A stretch of DNA of 64,000 bases from Bin90 sp965214635 (GCA_965214635.1 OZ243964.1:806001-870000), one strand, 5' to 3'. Positions 53,702 through 63,039 are shown, counted from the stretch's first letter. Made by a program: numbers and translations. The notes: a model not told the origin generated them from the sequence alone.

Positions 53702-56247
53702 GCCTGCTGCTGTGGCGTGCAAGCCTGCGCTTTATGATGCGACACCCCTTGCAGATGTGCCTGTCGGTGCTGGGCGTAACGCTAGGCGTTGCCACAGTGG
53801 TTGCGATAGATTTAGCCAATCAGAGCGCCAAGCGCGCCTTCAGCATCTCCGCAGACGCCATCGCCGGCAAGGCGACGCACCGCATCATCGGTGGGCCCCG
53901 CGGGCTGCCTGACGACACCTATCGCCTGCTGCGTGTGGAACTTGGCGTTAGGCAGTCCACCCCGGTTGTGGAGGGCTATGCCACGCTGCCGAACGGAAGT
54001 GTGCTGCGGCTGTTGGGCATAGACCCCTTCACAGAAGCGCCTTTCCGCTCATACGCCGACGGCGGGAACACAGCCGGGCACGGCAGCGCCCTGCTCATCA
54101 CGCCCGGTGCGGCGCTGGTATCAGCAGACACGGCACAACTGCTAGGCGTGCAAACAGGCGGCACCCTTCAAGCCAGAATCGCCGGCTTCCAGCGCACATT
54201 GCACATAGTCGGCGTCATATCCCCGCAAGACCGCTTCACCCGCGAGGCGCTCAAAGACCTGCTGATAACCGACATATCCACGGCGCAGGAACTTGCGGGC
54301 TTCGAAGGCTATATCAGCCACATAGACCTCATCATCCCGGACGATGCGGCGGGAGAAACGCTCGCCGGGCGCATTCGCTCGGCGCTGCCAGAAGACGCCA
54401 CTCTCATCCCTGTAAGCAGCAGCGCCGCTGCCATCCGCCAACTCACCGGCTCGTTCGATGACGACATCTTCATGCTGAGCCTGCTGGCAATGGTCGTGGG
54501 GACATTCCTCATCTACAACACGATGACATTCTCGGTGGTTCAGCGCCGTCCGGTCATCGGAACACTGCGCGCGGTCGGGGTTACGCGGCGGCAGGTGTTC
54601 GTGCTGGTGCTGAGCGAAGCGCTGCTCATCGGAATTGTCGGCGCAATGGCGGGCATCGTGTTGGGTATCTTGCTGGGACGCGGGCTGACAGGCATCGTAG
54701 CGCAGACAATAAGCGACCTGTTCTACGCCGTATCGGTGCGCGAACTTGCCATCCCTGCGTGGTCGCTGGCAAAAGGCGCACTGCTGGGCATAGGCGCAAC
54801 CCTTACCGCCACCATCGCTCCCGCATTCGAGGCGAGCGGTGTTCCCGCAAGGGCTGGGCTGTCGCGCTCCCGGCTAGAAACCCGCATCAGAAGCGGCGCA
54901 CCCATCATCGCCGTTGTGGGCATCGCAGTCTCCGCAGTCGGCGCAGGGCTTATGCTCATCCCGGCCGAAACGCTTACGCCCACATTCGTCGGCTTGTTGA
55001 CGCTGATAGTGGGATACGCCATGCTGACGCCCGTCATTCTAATCGTGTACGCCCGCGCAGTAGCTCCGATGATGCGCAGAGCGTTTGGCATCACGGGACA
55101 TATGGCGGCTCGCGGCATATCGGCATCATTGAGCCGCACCGCCGTCGCAATCGCAGCGCTCGCCGTCGCCGTGTCCATTACCATCGCCATAGACACGATG
55201 GTGAGCAGCTTTCGCGCCACATTGCAAGACTGGCTGGAGGTTTCCCTAGCGTCAGACATATACATAACGGCGCAAACATCGCTGTCCCACCGCATAGACG
55301 CCGGGCTTGACCCTGCGCTGTTGGAGCGCATTCGCAGTGTGGACGGCATCGCCGCCATAAGAACCGTCCGCACCGCAAGGGTACAATCACCGGATGGCGA
55401 AACGCAGGTGCTTGCGATAGATGCGCCACTCGAAGACTTCAACCGCCCGCGCCGCTTCAAAGCAGGCAACCCCGCAGAGATTTGGGACAGGTTTCAGAGC
55501 GGGGACGCCGTCGTGGTGTCCGAGCCGTATGCCTACCACAACAGCGTGGATGTGGGCGACACACTGCGGCTATACACGGCGCTGGGCGAGCAGGATTTCC
55601 GCATCGCCGGCATATACTACGACTACGGCAACTCCGGGCGCGGGGTCGTGCTGTTCAGCCGAAAGGCATACGACCGCTTTTGGGACGACGAGCGGTTCAC
55701 ATCCGTGGGTGTGGACGCCATCGAGGGTGTATCCGTCCCGCAGCTAGCAGACGCCATCCGCCAAGCAATCGGCGGGGCGCAAGAGGTGGAGGTGCGTTCC
55801 AATGCTGATATTCGAGCAGCGGCGCTGGAAGTGTTCGAACGCAGTTTCGCCATCACCTCCATAATGCGCCTTCTAGCCATCCTAGTGGCAGCGGTGGGAA
55901 TCCTCAGCGCGCTGATGGCAATCCAACTGGAGCGCGCACGCGAGTTCGGCGTTCTCCGCACTCTTGGCTTCACGCCAAAGCAGATATGGGCGCTCATAAC
56001 GGCGCAGACGGGGCTTATGGGCTTGGCGGCGGGCTTGCTCGGCGTGCCGCTCGGCATCGCGGAGGCGGCGGCGCTCATATTCATAGTCAACCGCCGCTCG
56101 TTCGGCTGGACTATGCCAATGGAGCTAGACCCGCTGATACTGGTGCAAGCGGCGGCATTGGCGATAGGCGCAGCTCTTGTTGCCGGCGCCTATCCTGCAT
56201 TCAAGATGTGGCGCTCTCCCCCCGTCGCAGACCTGCGGGAAGAGTAG
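53698..56247 (+). CDS. ABC transporter permease with two FtsX domains (AttFG-like)
   Basis: It has 849 residues. N-terminal membrane anchor (about 18-40), periplasmic MacB-type domain (about 45-245), FtsX membrane block (about 255-380; FLIYNTMTFSVVQRR, GTLRAVGVTRRQVF), central membrane pair (about 400-460), second extracytoplasmic region (about 495-710), and a final FtsX block (about 720-840; AREFGVLRTLGFTPKQIWAL). Duplicated FtsX in one chain is the layout of the LolCE/AttFG-related large permeases. Together with the preceding ATPase and the following lipocalin-like protein it forms an AttEFGH-like exporter. Confidence 0.9.
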   Translation: MSLLLWRASLRFMMRHPLQMCLSVLGVTLGVATVVAIDLANQSAKRAFSISADAIAGKATHRIIGGPRGLPDDTYRLLRVELGVRQSTPVVEGYATLPNGSVLRLLGIDPFTEAPFRSYADGGNTAGHGSALLITPGAALVSADTAQLLGVQTGGTLQARIAGFQRTLHIVGVISPQDRFTREALKDLLITDISTAQELAGFEGYISHIDLIIPDDAAGETLAGRIRSALPEDATLIPVSSSAAAIRQLTGSFDDDIFMLSLLAMVVGTFLIYNTMTFSVVQRRPVIGTLRAVGVTRRQVFVLVLSEALLIGIVGAMAGIVLGILLGRGLTGIVAQTISDLFYAVSVRELAIPAWSLAKGALLGIGATLTATIAPAFEASGVPARAGLSRSRLETRIRSGAPIIAVVGIAVSAVGAGLMLIPAETLTPTFVGLLTLIVGYAMLTPVILIVYARAVAPMMRRAFGITGHMAARGISASLSRTAVAIAALAVAVSITIAIDTMVSSFRATLQDWLEVSLASDIYITAQTSLSHRIDAGLDPALLERIRSVDGIAAIRTVRTARVQSPDGETQVLAIDAPLEDFNRPRRFKAGNPAEIWDRFQSGDAVVVSEPYAYHNSVDVGDTLRLYTALGEQDFRIAGIYYDYGNSGRGVVLFSRKAYDRFWDDERFTSVGVDAIEGVSVPQLADAIRQAIGGAQEVEVRSNADIRAAALEVFERSFAITSIMRLLAILVAAVGILSALMAIQLERAREFGVLRTLGFTPKQIWALITAQTGLMGLAAGLLGVPLGIAEAAALIFIVNRRSFGWTMPMELDPLILVQAAALAIGAALVAGAYPAFKMWRSPPVADLREE

Positions 56248-56342
56248 GAAAGCAGGCGGCACATTTATGGCGCAGTTCGCCAATTCGACGGTCTTTCAGT
56301 GCATCTATCGAGTAGCTATACGGACGAATGTGAGGGACAAAA

Positions 56343-56393
56343 ATGCCCGTGTGCAAGTCTATTGTGCCATTAAGTGCGCCGCCTCTCAAATAA
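56343..56393 (+). CDS. Possible 16-codon leader ORF between permease and lipocalin genes
   Basis: ATG 56343 opens a 16-residue frame (MPVCKSIVPLSAPPLK) ending at TAA. It is preceded by GTGAGGGACA, the same ribosome-site context repeated 78 bp later before the next gene. It may be a leader peptide or just a partial duplication. Confidence 0.25.
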   Translation: MPVCKSIVPLSAPPLK

Positions 56394-56423
56394 GCGGACG
56401 AAGAAATGTGAGGGACACAAAAT

Positions 56424-57599
56424 ATGATGCGGCTGCGTCCAGTGATTATGCTCGCTGTCTGTGTGGCGCTGGCGGTGGTTGCGCTTGGCGCTGCCGTCTA
56501 TGCGCTGACACGCCCTGCCCCGCCTAACAACCCTGACGCAAGAACCCTCGCCGTCGCCCTTGCCGCACAAGCGCCCGGCTTCAGCCCGGTCTTGTCTCCC
56601 CGTCCGTTCGTCTTCCCGCAGGATCATGGGCCGCATCACGATTACGCACTCGAGTGGTGGTATTACACCGGAAACCTAGCTACGCAGTCCGGGCGACACT
56701 TCGGCTACCAACTCACCTTCTTCCGCATCGGATTAACACCGCAGCCCGCACAGCGCACATCCGACTGGGCAGCGGAGCATGTCTACCTGTCGCACTTCGC
56801 AGTTACGGACACACAGAACCACAGGTTTCACGCATCAGAGCGTTCAAGCCGCTCTGCGATGGGCTTGGCAGGCGCATCGAGCGAGCCGTTCAGAGTTTGG
56901 GTGGAGGACTGGTCGGCAGCAAGCGACACAAATGACACAAGCGACACGCTGCCGATACGCCTGCGCGCCGCCGCCGACGGCATCGCCATAGACCTGCTGC
57001 TATACAGCGCAAAGCCCATCGTGCTGCAAGGCGAGGACGGATTCAGCCGCAAGGGGAACGCTCCCGGCAGCGCATCGTACTACTACTCTTACACGCGCAT
57101 GCCCACGAGCGGCACGATAAGCGTGGATGGCGGCGTGCATTCAGTCAGCGGCGCAAGCTGGATGGACCGCGAGTGGAGCACCGCACTGCTGTCTGACGAA
57201 TATGTGGGCTGGGACTGGTTTGCGCTGCAGCTGGACGATGGGCGTGAGCTGCTCTACTTTCGCTTGCGCCCGCGCCAAAGCGGCGGCGAGCCGTTTGAGT
57301 ACGCCAACCTAATCCACCCTGACGGGAGCGCAGCGCCCATAGATGCGGTGCACATTCAAGTGGATGAGCTTGCGCGGTGGGAAAGCCCGTTGGGCGGCAG
57401 CTACCCGTCGCGCTGGCGCATCCGCATCCCGTCGCAACGCATGGATTTGCGAGTCGTTCCATATATCGCAAACCAAGAACTGGACACATCGGTGCGCTAC
57501 TGGGAAGGCGCTGTGCGGGTGGAGAGCGGCGGGCGCATCGTAGGCAACGGCTATGTGGAACTCACGGGCTACGGCGAAGACGCAGGCGGTCGCTCTTAA
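56424..57599 (+). CDS. Lipocalin-like AttH/CrtC-domain protein
   Basis: It has 391 residues; ATG ATG at 56424, GAGGGA upstream. One N-terminal membrane anchor or signal (MLAVCVALAVVALGAAVYAL, about 9-28). The rest is the AttH/carotenoid 1,2-hydratase fold: FPQDHGPHHDYALEWWYYTG (about 63-82), GRHFGYQLTFFR, YLSHFAVTD, YYYSYTRM, ASWMDREWS and VGWDWFALQLDDGRELL. In Chloroflexota and others such proteins accompany LolCDE-like exporters (AttEFGH), so a role in handling an exported lipid or lipoprotein is inferred. True hydratase activity on carotenoids seems less likely given the neighbours. Confidence 0.85.
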   Translation: MMRLRPVIMLAVCVALAVVALGAAVYALTRPAPPNNPDARTLAVALAAQAPGFSPVLSPRPFVFPQDHGPHHDYALEWWYYTGNLATQSGRHFGYQLTFFRIGLTPQPAQRTSDWAAEHVYLSHFAVTDTQNHRFHASERSSRSAMGLAGASSEPFRVWVEDWSAASDTNDTSDTLPIRLRAAADGIAIDLLLYSAKPIVLQGEDGFSRKGNAPGSASYYYSYTRMPTSGTISVDGGVHSVSGASWMDREWSTALLSDEYVGWDWFALQLDDGRELLYFRLRPRQSGGEPFEYANLIHPDGSAAPIDAVHIQVDELARWESPLGGSYPSRWRIRIPSQRMDLRVVPYIANQELDTSVRYWEGAVRVESGGRIVGNGYVELTGYGEDAGGRS

Positions 57600-57617
57600 G
57601 CAACCCCATTGCACAGG

Positions 57618-58955
57618 CTATGCCCCCGGATGCCCCGGCGCACCATATAGCGGGCAGCCGTTGCAGGATGCAGCACCCGCCCCGCAATTTGACGGACCCA
57701 GCGCAGGCGCAGCGCTTGGCGCAGTTCGGTTCGCCGCTGACACTTTCAGCCGCCGCTTCTCGCGCGCACCCTCGCCGAACATGTCCAGCCGCAGTTGCTT
57801 CGTCCTAGGCGGACGGTGCCCGGGGAAGCGCAGGAATGGCCACGCCCGCTTGCGAACCACGCCCATCGCCTGCAAGTCGCGCCAGTTGTCAACCCGATGC
57901 GCGCTGCGATTCTTCACGATGCGCTCCGCCGAAGTGGGACCCACACCCGGCACTCTCAGCAAGTCCACCCGTGACGCCTCGTTCACATCCATCGGGAATT
58001 TGTCCAAGTTCTCGACTGCGATTGCCTGCTTCGGGTCTTCATCGTGCGCCAAGAAGCCGTTGGCGTCGTATGCAAGCCGAAGCTCATCGTTGTCATACTT
58101 GTAGATGCGCTTGAGCCAGTCCACCTGATACAGTCGGTGCTCGCGTATCATCGGCGTCGGAGGATGCTCCTCAAGTGGCGTATGGCGGATGGGCTGGAAC
58201 GGCGCATAGTACACGCGCTTGAAGTTCCACTCGCCGTAGAGCTGCTCCATCCGCTTGAAAATGTCCCAGTCCGATTCGTTAGCAGCGCCGACGACCATCT
58301 GTGTCGCCTGTCCCACTGCCCCGCCGCTGCCGCCGTTGCGGATAAGCCCGGTTATCCACTCCATCGGGTCGAGGATGTCGCGCTGAAAATCTTTCATCGT
58401 GCTGAGGCGCTGCATCATCTGCTCCGTGGGCGTCTCTATGTTCACGGACAGGCGCGTGCCGAGACGATGCGCCGCCTCTACGAGGTGGATGTCTGTGCCG
58501 GGCATCACCTTCATATGTATGTAGCCACGAAAGCCGTGCTTGTTGCGAACGGCGTCCACGACTTTCAGCAGCCGTTCGGTCGTCTTGGAGCCGCTGCCCG
58601 CAATTCCCGAGCTGAGAAACAGCCCACTGACCGTATGCCGACGGTGCATCTCCATAAAGGCGTTGGCGAGTTCGTCCACCTTGAAGGCGTGGCGGCGGCG
58701 CGGCACCCAATGGCTGTTCGGGCAGTAGAAGCAGTCCATCTTGCAGAAGTCTGTGAACATCACGCGCATCAGGCTGATGGTCTTGCCGTTAGGCATCTTC
58801 GCCTTGTACACGCCCGGCACGGTGTTGCGCTGCACCGAGGTATACGGCGTCCGCATCTTGTCAGCCGGACCCGGTCTAGACAGCACATCATCGCTCGCCA
58901 TCCCGCCGAGTACATGCAGTTTCTCAAATGTGTCCGGAGTGTGTTTGACAAGCAT
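57618..58955 (-). CDS. Putative DNA modification/repair radical SAM protein (TIGR03916-like)
   Basis: It has 445 residues. Radical-SAM cluster CKMDCFYC (Cys71, Cys75, Cys78) in the family-typical FTDFCKMDCFYCPN context, then GLFLSSGI, MKVMPGT and QMVVGAANESD. A helix-hairpin-helix DNA-binding motif (LLRVPGVGPTSAERIVKNR, about 335-355) lies before the C-terminal tail, which has an additional Cys group (NCGAGAASCNGCPLYG) that could bind a metal or second cluster. The family often has a separate partner gene (TIGR03915); none is adjacent here. It ends 18 bp from the convergent lipocalin gene. Confidence 0.88.
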   Translation of the reverse strand: MLVKHTPDTFEKLHVLGGMASDDVLSRPGPADKMRTPYTSVQRNTVPGVYKAKMPNGKTISLMRVMFTDFCKMDCFYCPNSHWVPRRRHAFKVDELANAFMEMHRRHTVSGLFLSSGIAGSGSKTTERLLKVVDAVRNKHGFRGYIHMKVMPGTDIHLVEAAHRLGTRLSVNIETPTEQMMQRLSTMKDFQRDILDPMEWITGLIRNGGSGGAVGQATQMVVGAANESDWDIFKRMEQLYGEWNFKRVYYAPFQPIRHTPLEEHPPTPMIREHRLYQVDWLKRIYKYDNDELRLAYDANGFLAHDEDPKQAIAVENLDKFPMDVNEASRVDLLRVPGVGPTSAERIVKNRSAHRVDNWRDLQAMGVVRKRAWPFLRFPGHRPPRTKQLRLDMFGEGAREKRRLKVSAANRTAPSAAPALGPSNCGAGAASCNGCPLYGAPGHPGA

Positions 58956-59040
58956 GCCGTCCTCCCGATTTCAGCCGTGCAAGAACATATATTCTAGTAC
59001 GAGTGAAACGAGGTGTCAAGCCGCTTGGCGGCATTGAAAG

Positions 59041-59141
59041 ATGAGAGAGCGAATAGACACAGCGTGGACGCCACACAACCTACGAATACTGCTGCAACGA
59101 TGGGGGCTTCTGTTCTCTATCACCTCAATGGAAACGCTACC
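59041..59141 (+). mobile_element. Solo right-end remnant of the Mutator-like IS
   Basis: It matches the last roughly 100 bp of the element at 40503-41567 (acagcgtggacgc, tactgctgcaacg, ggggcttctgt, ending TGGAAACGCTACC) with substitutions. It lies between the radical SAM gene and rex, well away from the island. No left end or coding remains are seen. Confidence 0.7.
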
Positions 59142-59238
59142 CCGAACTGACCATAATTGACGAACAGCAGGCATAATAATAAAATAGCGCCAATGTTCAG
59201 CATAGCATTCGGATTAGACATTAAGGTTGCGGAGGTCT

Positions 59239-59868
59239 ATGGACTCAGTAGAAGTGCCTGAGGTGGTGGTTTTGAGGCTGCCGCTGTATGTGCGGGCGCT
59301 GTCGCAGTTTATATCGGATGGCACAGATGTTGTAAGCTCGCAGCAGTTGGGCAAGCTGCTGCAAATGACACCTGCACAGATTCGCAAAGACCTGAGCTAC
59401 TTTGGGCGATTCGGCAAGCAGGGCAGGGGCTACAATGTGCGCTTCTTGATGCGTGAGCTGCAAGAGATACTGGGGCTTGACCGCGAGTGGCGGGCGTGCC
59501 TCGTGGGGGTGGGGCGGCTCGGCAGGGCGATTATCAACTACCCCGGCTTCTATCGCGAGAACTTCCGCATCGTGGCGGCGTTTGACGGCGACCTCTCGCA
59601 GGTGGGCAGTCAGATAGGCGAGTTCAATGTGCAGCCGATGTCAGAGCTTGCGAGCACGGTGTGCGAAAAGCAGATTAGCATCGGCATCGTGGCAGTACCG
59701 GCGGCACAGGCGCAGAGCGTCATAGACGATCTGGTCAAGAACAACATCAAGGGCATCCTGAACTATGCGCCTGTTGCGGCGCAGGTGCCGATAAACATCG
59801 TCATCCGCAATATAGACCCCGTGCTTTCACTGCAATCGATGACCTTCTACCTGCGGGCGTTGAAGTAA
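59239..59868 (+). CDS. rex: Redox-sensing transcriptional repressor Rex
   Basis: It has 209 residues; ATG 59239 with GGAGG three bases upstream, whereas a TTG at 59227 precedes the ribosome site. Winged-helix DNA-binding domain (about 1-80; VVSSQQLGKLLQMTPAQIRK, DLSYFGRFGKQGRGYN) followed by a Rossmann NADH-binding domain (LVGVGRLGRAI, about 90-100; IVAAFDGD) and the C-terminal swapped helix (SMTFYLRALK). Rex responds to the NADH/NAD ratio and represses respiratory and fermentative genes. It lies tail-to-tail with the ATP synthase operon. Confidence 0.94.
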   Translation: MDSVEVPEVVVLRLPLYVRALSQFISDGTDVVSSQQLGKLLQMTPAQIRKDLSYFGRFGKQGRGYNVRFLMRELQEILGLDREWRACLVGVGRLGRAIINYPGFYRENFRIVAAFDGDLSQVGSQIGEFNVQPMSELASTVCEKQISIGIVAVPAAQAQSVIDDLVKNNIKGILNYAPVAAQVPINIVIRNIDPVLSLQSMTFYLRALK

Positions 59869-59985
59869 TTCTTAGCCACTAGTGGTCGGTTATCAGTTTT
59901 TGCGGTTCGGCAACAATGAGCAATGCGCCGGCGTATAGCGTTCTATTTTGCGCCGTCTATCGATGTTTTCCTGAGAGACATACTA

Positions 59986-60035
59986 GCAAAGCAAGGCCGG
60001 GTGCTGCTGTGTGCGGCGGTCCGGTCTTGCTTTGC
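59986..60035. terminator. Bidirectional hairpin between rex and atpC
   Basis: GCAAAGCAAG-GCCGG pairs with CCGG-TCTTGCTTTGC, a long stem in the gap between the convergent rex and atpC genes. Flanking T and A runs are modest. Confidence 0.6.
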
Positions 60036-60066
60036 ATAGATAGACAGCGTAGCGTATAGACGCTGG

Positions 60067-60528
60067 CTACTGGGACGAAGGTGGGGGAGGAGCGGCGGGC
60101 GCTTGTGGGCGGCGGCGCATGCCGGGGATGCGGCGTCCGGCGACGCTCAGGCGCGCCTGCGAGCGGCGAAGTGTTGCCGTAGCGCGCTCCAAGTCTATGT
60201 CAGCACCGATGGATTCGATGCGATCTCGTGCGCGCTGGACAGCCCGCTCTGCGCGCTCAACATCTATCTCTTCGGCGTGCTCGGCGGTGTCGGCGAGTAT
60301 GGTTACCGTGTTCGCCATAACCTCCAAGAACCCCCCGCTGACCGCCATGTATGTGTCCTCGCCATCTTTGACAACACGCAGTTCGCCGGGTTGCAGCACG
60401 GTCATCAGAGGGGCATGGTTAGGCAAAATGCCCAGCTGCCCGTCTATGCCGGGCGCTACCAGCACATCCACATCCTCGGAGTACACCACGCGCTCGGCGG
60501 TTACTATTTCTAGTCGCATTGTGGCCAT
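60067..60528 (-). CDS. atpC: ATP synthase epsilon subunit
   Basis: It has 153 residues from ATG 60528 (MATMRLEIVTAER); the frame continues two codons upstream to a TTG. Beta-sandwich domain about 1-85 (GQLGILPNHAPLMT, VSGGFLEV), then a helical hairpin (VERAERAVQRARDRIES) and an extended Arg/Pro tail of about 20 residues ending PPPPSSQ that is longer than usual. It is the last gene of the leftward atpA-G-D-C operon. Confidence 0.92.
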   Translation of the reverse strand: MATMRLEIVTAERVVYSEDVDVLVAPGIDGQLGILPNHAPLMTVLQPGELRVVKDGEDTYMAVSGGFLEVMANTVTILADTAEHAEEIDVERAERAVQRARDRIESIGADIDLERATATLRRSQARLSVAGRRIPGMRRRPQAPAAPPPPSSQ

Positions 60529-60532
60529 GGGC

Positions 60533-60682
60533 AAAATCTTTCTGTCGAGGTTTCTGTTAGCTGACGAGTCTACTAGCCAGCATCGGACGGCACGCCGGTA
60601 GAGGACAAAAATCTTCCCGTCGGGGTTTCTGTTAGCTGACGAGTCTACAGCTCGGCATCGGGCGGCACGCCGATAGAGGTTA
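60533..60682 (-). repeat. 75-bp tandem direct repeat between atpD and atpC
   Basis: Two roughly 75-bp units (about 60533-60607 and 60608-60682) share the core TTTCTGTTAGCTGACGAGTC exactly, plus GGCACGCCG and TAGAGG ends. They cover the last codons of atpD, the intergenic region and the start of atpC. Confidence 0.75.
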
Positions 60683-62077
60683 GCCCACCGCCGCCATCTG
60701 CTCGGCGCGCTCTAAGGCTTCGTCGATAGTGCCGACCATGTAGAACGCCTGCTCCGGCAGGTTGTCGTGCTGCCCGTCTATGATTTCGCGGAAGCCGCGG
60801 ATGGTTTCGCGGATGGGGACATAGCGTCCTTCCTGTCCGGTGAACACCTCTGCAACAGACATCGGCTGCGTCAAGAAACGCTGTATTCTGCGCGCCCGAG
60901 CCACGATTTGGCGGTCTTCATCCGAGAGTTCCTCTATGCCCAAGATGGCGATGATGTCTTGCAGGTCGGTGTAGCGTTGGAGGACTTGCTGCACACTGCG
61001 CGCCACATCGTAGTGCTCCTGCCCGACCACGGCGGGTTCGAGGATGCGAGAGAATGACGCCAGCGGGTCTACGGCGGGATACAGCCCCTGGGATGCAAGC
61101 GAGCGTTCCAGCGCTATCACTGCGTCCAAGTGTCCGAAGGTGGTTACGATGCCCGGGTCGGTGTAGTCGTCAGCGGGCACATAGATGGCTTGGAACGAGG
61201 TGATAGAGCCACTGCGCGAGGATGTGATGCGCTCTTGCAGGTCGCCCATTTCGGTCGCAAGCGTCGGCTGATAGCCCACCGCTGAAGGCATCCTGCCCAG
61301 CAGAGCCGACACTTCCATCCCCGCGAGGATGTAGCGATAGATGTTGTCGATGAACAGCAGCACATCTTGGGAGCGCTCTTCCTTGAAGTACTCCGCCATA
61401 GTCAAGCCCGTCAGTCCCACACGGGCGCGAATGCCGGGTGGCTCGTTCATCTGCCCGAACACCAGCACGGTGCTTGAGAGCACGCCCGATTCCTGCATTT
61501 CGTGCCAAAGGTCGTTCCCTTCGCGGGAGCGCTCGCCCACGCCGGCGAACACGGACACGCCTTGGTGGACTGTGCCGATGTTATGGATGAGTTCTTGGAT
61601 GATGACCGTCTTGCCCACGCCTGCGCCGCCGTATGCGCCAACTTTGCCGCCTTTGGTGAACGGCGTGATGAGGTCCATCACCTTGATGCCGGTTTCTAGA
61701 ACTTCCACCTGCGTGGCTTGGTCTTCGAATGTGGGCGGCTTGCGGTGGATAGGCCATGTGTCGCTGGACTCCACCTCTTCGAGGTTATCTAGGGTTTCGC
61801 CGAGTGCGTTGAAAAGCCTGCCGAGCGTGGGGTCGCCGACGGGAACGGCAATGGGGCGCCCGGTATCCACAGCGTCTACGCCGCGCACCAAACCCTCGGT
61901 CGCACCCAGCGCAAGGCAGCGAACCCAGTTGTTGCCTATGTGCTGCTCAACCTCGAGCACCAGCTGCTCGTCTCCGATGCGCGTCTCCAGCGCATTGTAG
62001 ATAGCCGGCATATCGTCCGCCGGGAACTCCACATCCACCACAGTGCCGATGACTTGGGTTATCTTTCCCGTTGCCAT
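60680..62077 (-). CDS. atpD: ATP synthase beta subunit (catalytic)
   Basis: It has 465 residues; ATG 62077 follows GGGAGGAAC, and an in-frame start four codons earlier lies within that site. P-loop GGAGVGKT (about 150), GERSREGNDL with the catalytic Glu (about 180), Walker B LLFIDNIYRY (usually FIDNIFRF), and the DELSEED-type segment IEELSDEDR (about 385). Intact catalytic set. Spaced 92 bp from atpG and about 150 bp from atpC. Confidence 0.95.
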   Translation of the reverse strand: MATGKITQVIGTVVDVEFPADDMPAIYNALETRIGDEQLVLEVEQHIGNNWVRCLALGATEGLVRGVDAVDTGRPIAVPVGDPTLGRLFNALGETLDNLEEVESSDTWPIHRKPPTFEDQATQVEVLETGIKVMDLITPFTKGGKVGAYGGAGVGKTVIIQELIHNIGTVHQGVSVFAGVGERSREGNDLWHEMQESGVLSSTVLVFGQMNEPPGIRARVGLTGLTMAEYFKEERSQDVLLFIDNIYRYILAGMEVSALLGRMPSAVGYQPTLATEMGDLQERITSSRSGSITSFQAIYVPADDYTDPGIVTTFGHLDAVIALERSLASQGLYPAVDPLASFSRILEPAVVGQEHYDVARSVQQVLQRYTDLQDIIAILGIEELSDEDRQIVARARRIQRFLTQPMSVAEVFTGQEGRYVPIRETIRGFREIIDGQHDNLPEQAFYMVGTIDEALERAEQMAAVG

Positions 62078-62169
62078 TGTTCCTCCCAAAAACTTTTCAG
62101 CTATCAGTGAATCGTGCTTGCCGACAACTAGTTAGCGGCTGTTGATAACTGGCTTGGCTAATACCTGTC

Positions 62170-63039
62170 CTACGCTTCTACCGCTGCGACGCCGCCAACG
62201 ATGTCCAGCAGCTCTGTGGTTATCGCCTCTTGGCGCGCCTTGTTCATCACGAGGGTGAGGTCGTCCACCATCACATTGGCGTTGTCGGTGGCATTGCGCA
62301 TTGCGACCATGCGCGCCGACTGTTCGCTCGCGATGCCCTCTAGCAGGTAGTGGTAAAGCTCCATCTCCACAAAGCGGGGCAGCAGCGCAGTGAGAACGGG
62401 CGCTTCGTTCGGCTCGTAGATGTAGCCCACGGCTTGCCCCGGCTCAAGATCTGTCGGGACGACGGGCAAGAGCTGCGTTACCGTCGGGCGCTGGAGCGTG
62501 GTGTTCACGAAGTCGGCGTACGCGACATAGACCGCATCGACATCTTCGTTGGTGAACGCCTCTACGACGATGTGCGCCATAGGCGTTACCTCTTCCAGAC
62601 CGGGACGGTCGTCTATGTCGGTGAACACGGCGTTGAGGTCTTGGCCCGTGCGCGCCATGAAGTCCCTGCCCTTTTTGCCCATAGCAAAGACCTTGATTTT
62701 GACGCCCTCAGCGTTTTGCGCCAGCACGAACTGTGCGGCGGCGCGGTTGATATTGGAGTTCAAGCCGCCGGTGAGGCCCCTGTCGGGCGTTATGATGACC
62801 AGTGCGACATTCTTGCGCGGGCGCTCCACCAGCAGCGGATGGTGGACTTCGTCATCCTGCGTCTGGGCGGCGAGGTGCGCCAGCATCGTCTGCATCAGGT
62901 TGGAGTACGGACGCCCCCGCATTGCAGCTTCCTGCGCACGCCGCATCTTCGACGCCGCAATCATGGACATCGCCTTGGTTATCTTCGCCGTGTTTTCGAC
63001 GCTGCGGATGCGCCTTCGTATCTGTCTTACGCTTGCCAT
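62170..63039 (-). CDS. atpG: ATP synthase gamma subunit
   Basis: It has 289 residues, standard length. N-terminal coiled-coil helix (IRRRIRSVENTAKITKAMSM), central Rossmann-like domain (VALVIITPDRGLTGGLNSNI) and a C-terminal helix with MRNATDNANVMVDDL and MNKARQEAITTELLDIV, the family signature. It forms the rotor shaft within the alpha3-beta3 head. 130 bp after atpA. Confidence 0.95.
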   Translation of the reverse strand: MASVRQIRRRIRSVENTAKITKAMSMIAASKMRRAQEAAMRGRPYSNLMQTMLAHLAAQTQDDEVHHPLLVERPRKNVALVIITPDRGLTGGLNSNINRAAAQFVLAQNAEGVKIKVFAMGKKGRDFMARTGQDLNAVFTDIDDRPGLEEVTPMAHIVVEAFTNEDVDAVYVAYADFVNTTLQRPTVTQLLPVVPTDLEPGQAVGYIYEPNEAPVLTALLPRFVEMELYHYLLEGIASEQSARMVAMRNATDNANVMVDDLTLVMNKARQEAITTELLDIVGGVAAVEA

